Of a DNA stretch of 16,955 nt, positions 13,809 through 16,955 are shown piece by piece. Source of the stretch: Oscillospiraceae bacterium (GTDB lineage Bacteria > Bacillota > Clostridia > Oscillospirales > Acutalibacteraceae); contig DOUO01000112.1 of the NCBI GenBank assembly GCA_003520555.1, positions 1-16,955 on the forward strand. The letters are read 5' to 3'. Below the pieces are notes generated by a model that saw only the letters and a program-made list of their open reading frames with translations, had not been told where the DNA came from and made no database searches. Made by a program: the position numbers and the translations under genes. Position 1 is the stretch's first letter, and each line of letters opens with the position of its first letter.

Positions 13809-14978
13809 ATGGCAAATAATGATACAAATACCAATCTTGTTGATATAAGCTCAAACACTCAGGTGTTTAAGCTTTACAACAAAAAGGGCAGAGCAAAGCG
13901 TATAGTTTGTCTTGTGCTTTCAATTCTTCTGCTCTTGGGCGGCGCGGGTACGATTTATTATTACTCGCTGCTTGATTCCGTAAACTATATCGCGGACGAC
14001 AAAAATGATAACAAAACCGCTACCGCTCCGCAGGCGGAGCAGACAAACATAATCGCGGATTCCGAGCTGCTTCAGGACTCAAAGGTCTTAAACGTAATGC
14101 TTTTCGGCGAGGACAACAAGCACGACGACAAGTACGGCAGAACCGACACAATGATTTTGCTCAGCGTTGACAACACTCATAAAAAGCTCAAGCTTACGTC
14201 CTTCCAGCGCGATACCTACGTTTACATTCCCGGTCACGGATATGATAAAATCAACGCCTCCTACACGCTCGGCGGCGCAAAGCTTTCAATCCAGACCATA
14301 GAATCAAACTTCGGCGTTAAAATTGACCGTTACGCTATCGTAAATTTCGACAGCTTTAAAAATATCATCAATACCCTCGGCGGTATTGAAATGGAAGTTA
14401 CCGCGGATGAAATTGAGTACATCAATTATCAGATGTACAAAAACGAACAGACCACGGACAGAAATAAAATCAAGGACAAGCCCGGCAAGGTGCTTCTTGA
14501 CGGTCAGGAGGCTTTGTGGTACGCGCGTAACCGAGGCCTGACAAAGGGCGAGGACGGAAACGAAATCGGACTTGACGGCGACGACTGGGACAGAACCTCA
14601 CGTCAGCGCAAGCTGCTTGAAACATTGGTTAACCGCTTTAAGACCGCCGACATCGGACAGATTGTTTCAATTGTAAACCAAGTCGGCCCCATGGTTACCA
14701 CAAACCTCAAAAAGGACGAAATCACCGCCTTGGTTGCAAACTCGCTTACTTACCTCAACTACAAGGTAATTCAGAACTACGTTCCCAAGGAAGGTCTTTG
14801 GTATTACGACAACAACACAGACGCAGGTTCGGTTATCGCGATCGCGGACATGACCGCTCAGCGCAAGGCGTTTGCGGACTTCATCTATGAAACAGGCGTT
14901 TCGGAAGGTCAGCAGGCAACGGTCGATAAAAACCAAAACCAAACCGCAACCGCGCAAACTACAACATCAGCAGAATAA
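13809..14978 (+). CDS. LCP (LytR-CpsA-Psr) family glycopolymer ligase
   Basis: LCP enzymes attach phosphate-linked glycopolymers (wall teichoic acid, capsule) from undecaprenyl carriers to peptidoglycan outside the membrane. The protein is 389 residues with a cytoplasmic basic N-terminus (1-30), one membrane helix (31-53), a spacer, and an external LCP domain (about 93-290). Visible conserved sites are GRTDTM (110-115), SFQRDTYV (131-138, Arg134/Asp135), LDGQEALWYARNR (230-242), and DRTSRQRKLL (261-270). These Arg and Asp residues bind the pyrophosphate and metal. A Gln/Thr/Asn-rich tail ends the protein. GGAGGA lies before the ATG. It neighbours the surface glycan operon and may use its product, though each has its own promoter. 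Confidence 0.95.
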   Translation: MANNDTNTNLVDISSNTQVFKLYNKKGRAKRIVCLVLSILLLLGGAGTIYYYSLLDSVNYIADDKNDNKTATAPQAEQTNIIADSELLQDSKVLNVMLFGEDNKHDDKYGRTDTMILLSVDNTHKKLKLTSFQRDTYVYIPGHGYDKINASYTLGGAKLSIQTIESNFGVKIDRYAIVNFDSFKNIINTLGGIEMEVTADEIEYINYQMYKNEQTTDRNKIKDKPGKVLLDGQEALWYARNRGLTKGEDGNEIGLDGDDWDRTSRQRKLLETLVNRFKTADIGQIVSIVNQVGPMVTTNLKKDEITALVANSLTYLNYKVIQNYVPKEGLWYYDNNTDAGSVIAIADMTAQRKAFADFIYETGVSEGQQATVDKNQNQTATAQTTTSAE

Positions 14979-14985
14979 AACAACT

Positions 14986-15014
14986 GCCCCGTCACAACAG
15001 TGACGGGGCTTTTT
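14986..15014 (+). terminator. Strong terminator after the LCP gene, shared with the vWA gene
   Basis: A perfect 10-bp GC-rich stem (14986-14995 with 15000-15009, AACA loop) is followed by TTTTT (15010-15014). The minus-strand side is followed by AGTTGTTTTATT, so it can also end the convergent vWA gene. Confidence 0.92.
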
Positions 15015-15021
15015 GCCGTGT

Positions 15022-15693
15022 TTATCTGTTTTTCTTTCTTTTTTTGAAGTCGGCGTTAATCTTGTTTCTCCACCCCGAAGTCATCGGAGCGCAGCTTCTT
15101 ACACTTTCCACTGCCTCGCTTACCGCCTCGTATACAACGTGGGTGCCGGCGGAATCCGCGTGGTAATTAACCGCTCTGTCCTCGCTTATGCCGTAGGTTC
15201 TCGCGGTTTCAACCGCGTCAATATTCGCGCCTATGAATATGAACTCCCAGCCGTTCTTTTCTTTTTTGTTTTCAATCATTTCCTTTATGTCGCTGCTTTT
15301 GTAACAGCGGCTGGCGTTCTCCATTCCGTCGGTTGTAATGACGAACATTGTGTTATCGGGCACGTTTTCCTTTTCGATGTACCTGTGGATACTCTCAATA
15401 TGCTTGATTGCATAACCTACCGCGTCAAGCAGCGCCGTGCAGCCGCGCACGGTGTAGTCGCTGTCCGTCAGCGGCTTAACGTCATTAAGCGCAAGCCTGT
15501 CGTGCAGGGTTTGAATTTCATGGTCAAACAAAATTGTCGTCACATACGCTTTGCCGTCCTGCTTCTTTTGCTTTTCAAGCATCGAATTAAAGCCGCCTAT
15601 TGTGTCGGTTTCGAGGCCGCCCATTGAGCCGCTTCGGTCAAGAATAAATACCAGCTCGGTGATTCCGTTTCTTTTTTCGTTTTTCTGTTTCAT
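15022..15693 (-). CDS. vWA-domain protein with intact MIDAS
   Basis: A soluble 223-residue protein made almost wholly of one von Willebrand factor A domain. The metal-ion-dependent adhesion site is complete: Asp19, Ser21 and Ser23 in ILDRSGSMGG, Thr86 in RGCTALLDAVG, and Asp122 in ITTDGMEN. A C-terminal GWEFIFIGANIDAVETA and a basic tail follow. There is no signal peptide or membrane helix, so it is cytoplasmic and probably binds a protein partner through Mg2+. GGAGGT lies 6 nt before the ATG. I recognise it as a small conserved Clostridia family (sometimes called TerY-like) with no settled function. From memory, relatives sit beside proteins like the HTH-like one at 229-852, which here is about 14 kb away. 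Confidence 0.87.
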   Translation of the reverse strand: MKQKNEKRNGITELVFILDRSGSMGGLETDTIGGFNSMLEKQKKQDGKAYVTTILFDHEIQTLHDRLALNDVKPLTDSDYTVRGCTALLDAVGYAIKHIESIHRYIEKENVPDNTMFVITTDGMENASRCYKSSDIKEMIENKKEKNGWEFIFIGANIDAVETARTYGISEDRAVNYHADSAGTHVVYEAVSEAVESVRSCAPMTSGWRNKINADFKKRKKNR

Positions 15694-15764
15694 AATATTA
15701 CCTCCGTAAAAATTGTTTGTTTTTATCTTACGGTTATATTATAAAACAAATGTCTGAGCGTGCG

Positions 15765-15787
15765 GTCGCTTCCGAAGCGACATTTTT
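15765..15787 (+). other. Hairpin with T-tract upstream of the vWA gene
   Basis: GTCGCT and AGCGAC (15765-15781) form a 6-bp stem around TCCGA, followed by ATTTTT. It looks like a plus-strand terminator, but no plus-strand gene precedes it closely. Flanking AAATGTC (15749-15755) and GACATTT (15779-15785) form an outer inverted repeat. It lies within the likely promoter region of the minus-strand vWA gene, whose -10 may be TATAAT at 15743-15738 with a poor -35. Confidence 0.4.
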
Positions 15788-15794
15788 CGAGGGT

Positions 15795-15826
15795 AAAAAA
15801 TATGCCGGCCCGTTTAAGGACCGGCA
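15795..15826 (-). terminator. rny terminator
   Basis: A 9-bp stem (15803-15811 with 15818-15826) pairs fully only on the minus strand, where one position is G-U. It is followed on that strand by TATTTTTT (15802-15795). It lies about 10 nt after the rny stop codon. Confidence 0.88.
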
Positions 15827-15836
15827 AATAAACATC

Positions 15837-16955
15837 TTATTTAGCGTAATCGGCTGCGCGGCTTTCGCGGATAATATTAACCTTGATTTGTCCGGGATAC
15901 TCAAGCTCTTCCTCAATCTTCTTGCAGATTTCTCTCGCAAGCGGAACCATACGCTCGTCCTTGACAACCTCGGGTTTAACCATTACCCTGACCTCGCGGC
16001 CTGCCTGAATGGCAAAGGAGCGTTCTACGCCGTTAAAGCCGGAGGCAACCTCCTCAAGCTTTTGCAGGCGCTTGATGTAATTTTCAACGTTTTCACGTCT
16101 TGCTCCGGGTCTTGCCGCCGACAAAGCGTCAGCCGCCTGAACCAGACAAGCAACAATTGTTTTTGCTTCAACATCGCCGTGGTGCGCGTGAATAGCGTGG
16201 ATAACAGCGTCGCTTTCCTTGTACTTGCGGGCAAGGTCAACGCCTATCTGAATGTGAGTGCCCTCAACCTCGTGGTCAATTGACTTGCCGATATCATGCA
16301 GAAGTCCGGCGCGTTTTGCAAGGGTTGGGTCAATGCCAAGCTCACTTGCCATCATGCCGGCAAGATAAGCAACTTCAATACTGTGATTAAGTACGTTTTG
16401 ACCGTAACTGGTGCGGTAACGCAAACGTCCCAAAAGCTTAACAAGCTCGGGATGAATGTGGTGAATTCCAAGGTCAAGCACCGCTCTTTCACCGTCGCGT
16501 TTAATTGCGGCTTCAACCTCGCGGCGAGACTTTTCAATGGTTTCCTCAATTCTCGCGGGGTGAATTCTTCCGTCCGCGATAAGCTTTTCAAGCGCAAGCC
16601 TTGCGACCTCGCGCCTTACGGGCTCAAAGCATGAAAGCGTAATTGCTTCGGGTGTGTCGTCAATAATAAGGTCAACGCCCGTAAGCGTTTCAATAGCCCT
16701 TATATTGCGTCCTTCACGGCCTATAATGCGGCCTTTCATTTCGTCATTGGGGAGAGGTACAACGGAAATTGTAGCCTCTGCGACCTGCTCTGCGGCAAGT
16801 CTTTGAATAGAAAGCGAAATAATGTTTCTCGCTTTTTCGTCTGCTTCTTCCTTAAGCTGCTCCTGATACTCCAGAATCTTTACGGATTTTTCATGAGTCA
16901 GCTCATTTTCAAGCTGGGATAACAAATGGTTTTTAGCCTGCTCAGCGGTGTAGCC
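15837..16955 (-). CDS. rny: Ribonuclease Y, 3' part; start lies beyond the right edge
   Basis: Membrane-anchored endoribonuclease that starts mRNA decay in many Firmicutes. The last 372 residues are present, and the reading frame stays open to the edge ([10 protein letters not shown] before the first in-window TTG), so this is a window cut, not a truncation. The family is about 510-520 residues, so the membrane helix and most of the coiled coil are outside. Visible are the end of the coiled coil, a KH domain with [15 protein letters not shown], and an HD domain with [43 protein letters not shown] and IHAHHGD. The C-terminal domain ends [20 protein letters not shown], typical of the family. 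Its own terminator follows. Confidence 0.97.
   Translation of the reverse strand, partial: GYTAEQAKNHLLSQLENELTHEKSVKILEYQEQLKEEADEKARNIISLSIQRLAAEQVAEATISVVPLPNDEMKGRIIGREGRNIRAIETLTGVDLIIDDTPEAITLSCFEPVRREVARLALEKLIADGRIHPARIEETIEKSRREVEAAIKRDGERAVLDLGIHHIHPELVKLLGRLRYRTSYGQNVLNHSIEVAYLAGMMASELGIDPTLAKRAGLLHDIGKSIDHEVEGTHIQIGVDLARKYKESDAVIHAIHAHHGDVEAKTIVACLVQAADALSAARPGARRENVENYIKRLQKLEEVASGFNGVERSFAIQAGREVRVMVKPEVVKDERMVPLAREICKKIEEELEYPGQIKVNIIRESRAADYAK

Noticed and set aside
15013..15627. Plus-strand open frame opposite the vWA gene
   Set aside because: It is the antisense shadow of a clearly recognisable vWA gene, begins inside the LCP terminator region and has no ribosome site or family match.

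Overview
The window looks like a chromosomal segment of a low-to-mid GC Gram-positive anaerobe, most likely an uncultured Clostridia member of the Oscillospirales/Ruminococcaceae type. The signs are strong AGGAGG-type ribosome binding sites, TTGACA/TATAAT promoters, an RNase Y gene, energy-coupling factor (ECF) vitamin S-components under FMN and tetrahydrofolate (THF) riboswitches, an LCP wall ligase and a YfhO protein. The taxonomic placement is inferred from gene content only. I see no phage, insertion sequence, CRISPR array, rRNA or tRNA.

Layout. Positions 1-228 hold two plus-strand terminator hairpins flanking a small dispersed inverted repeat. A minus-strand block follows: a helix-turn-helix-like protein of unknown function (229-852) behind valS (919-3612). 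valS diverges from two plus-strand vitamin uptake genes: FMN riboswitch plus ribU (3774-4669), and THF riboswitch plus folT (4726-5498). Positions 12882-5495 (minus) form one tight six-gene operon: YfhO-type membrane protein, PepV-like dipeptidase, small membrane protein, ExoA-like GT2 glycosyltransferase, DUF1624 membrane acyltransferase-like protein and LicD. Spacings run from a 4-bp overlap to about 31 bp. Across a compact divergent promoter region with two perfect palindromes lie a YfbR-type 5'-deoxynucleotidase (13036-13623) and an LCP family protein (13809-14978), both on the plus strand. The window ends with a minus-strand vWA protein (15022-15693) and the 3' part of rny (RNase Y), cut by the right edge.

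How the genes fit together. RibU and FolT are substrate-binding S-components that would share an EcfAA'T energizing module encoded elsewhere, each shut off by its own vitamin-derived ligand. The six-gene operon is most simply read as a cell-surface glycopolymer modification cassette: the GT2 could charge a lipid carrier, YfhO could transfer the sugar outside the membrane, DUF1624 could acylate, and LicD could add a phospho-substituent. The nearby LCP protein attaches glycopolymers to peptidoglycan. This reading rests on family knowledge and gene order; the substrates cannot be read from the sequence.

The least explained parts are the 211-codon HTH-like protein with its Ala/Pro linker, the vWA protein, the dipeptidase inside the glycan operon, and the face-to-face promoters with palindromes at 12903-12968.
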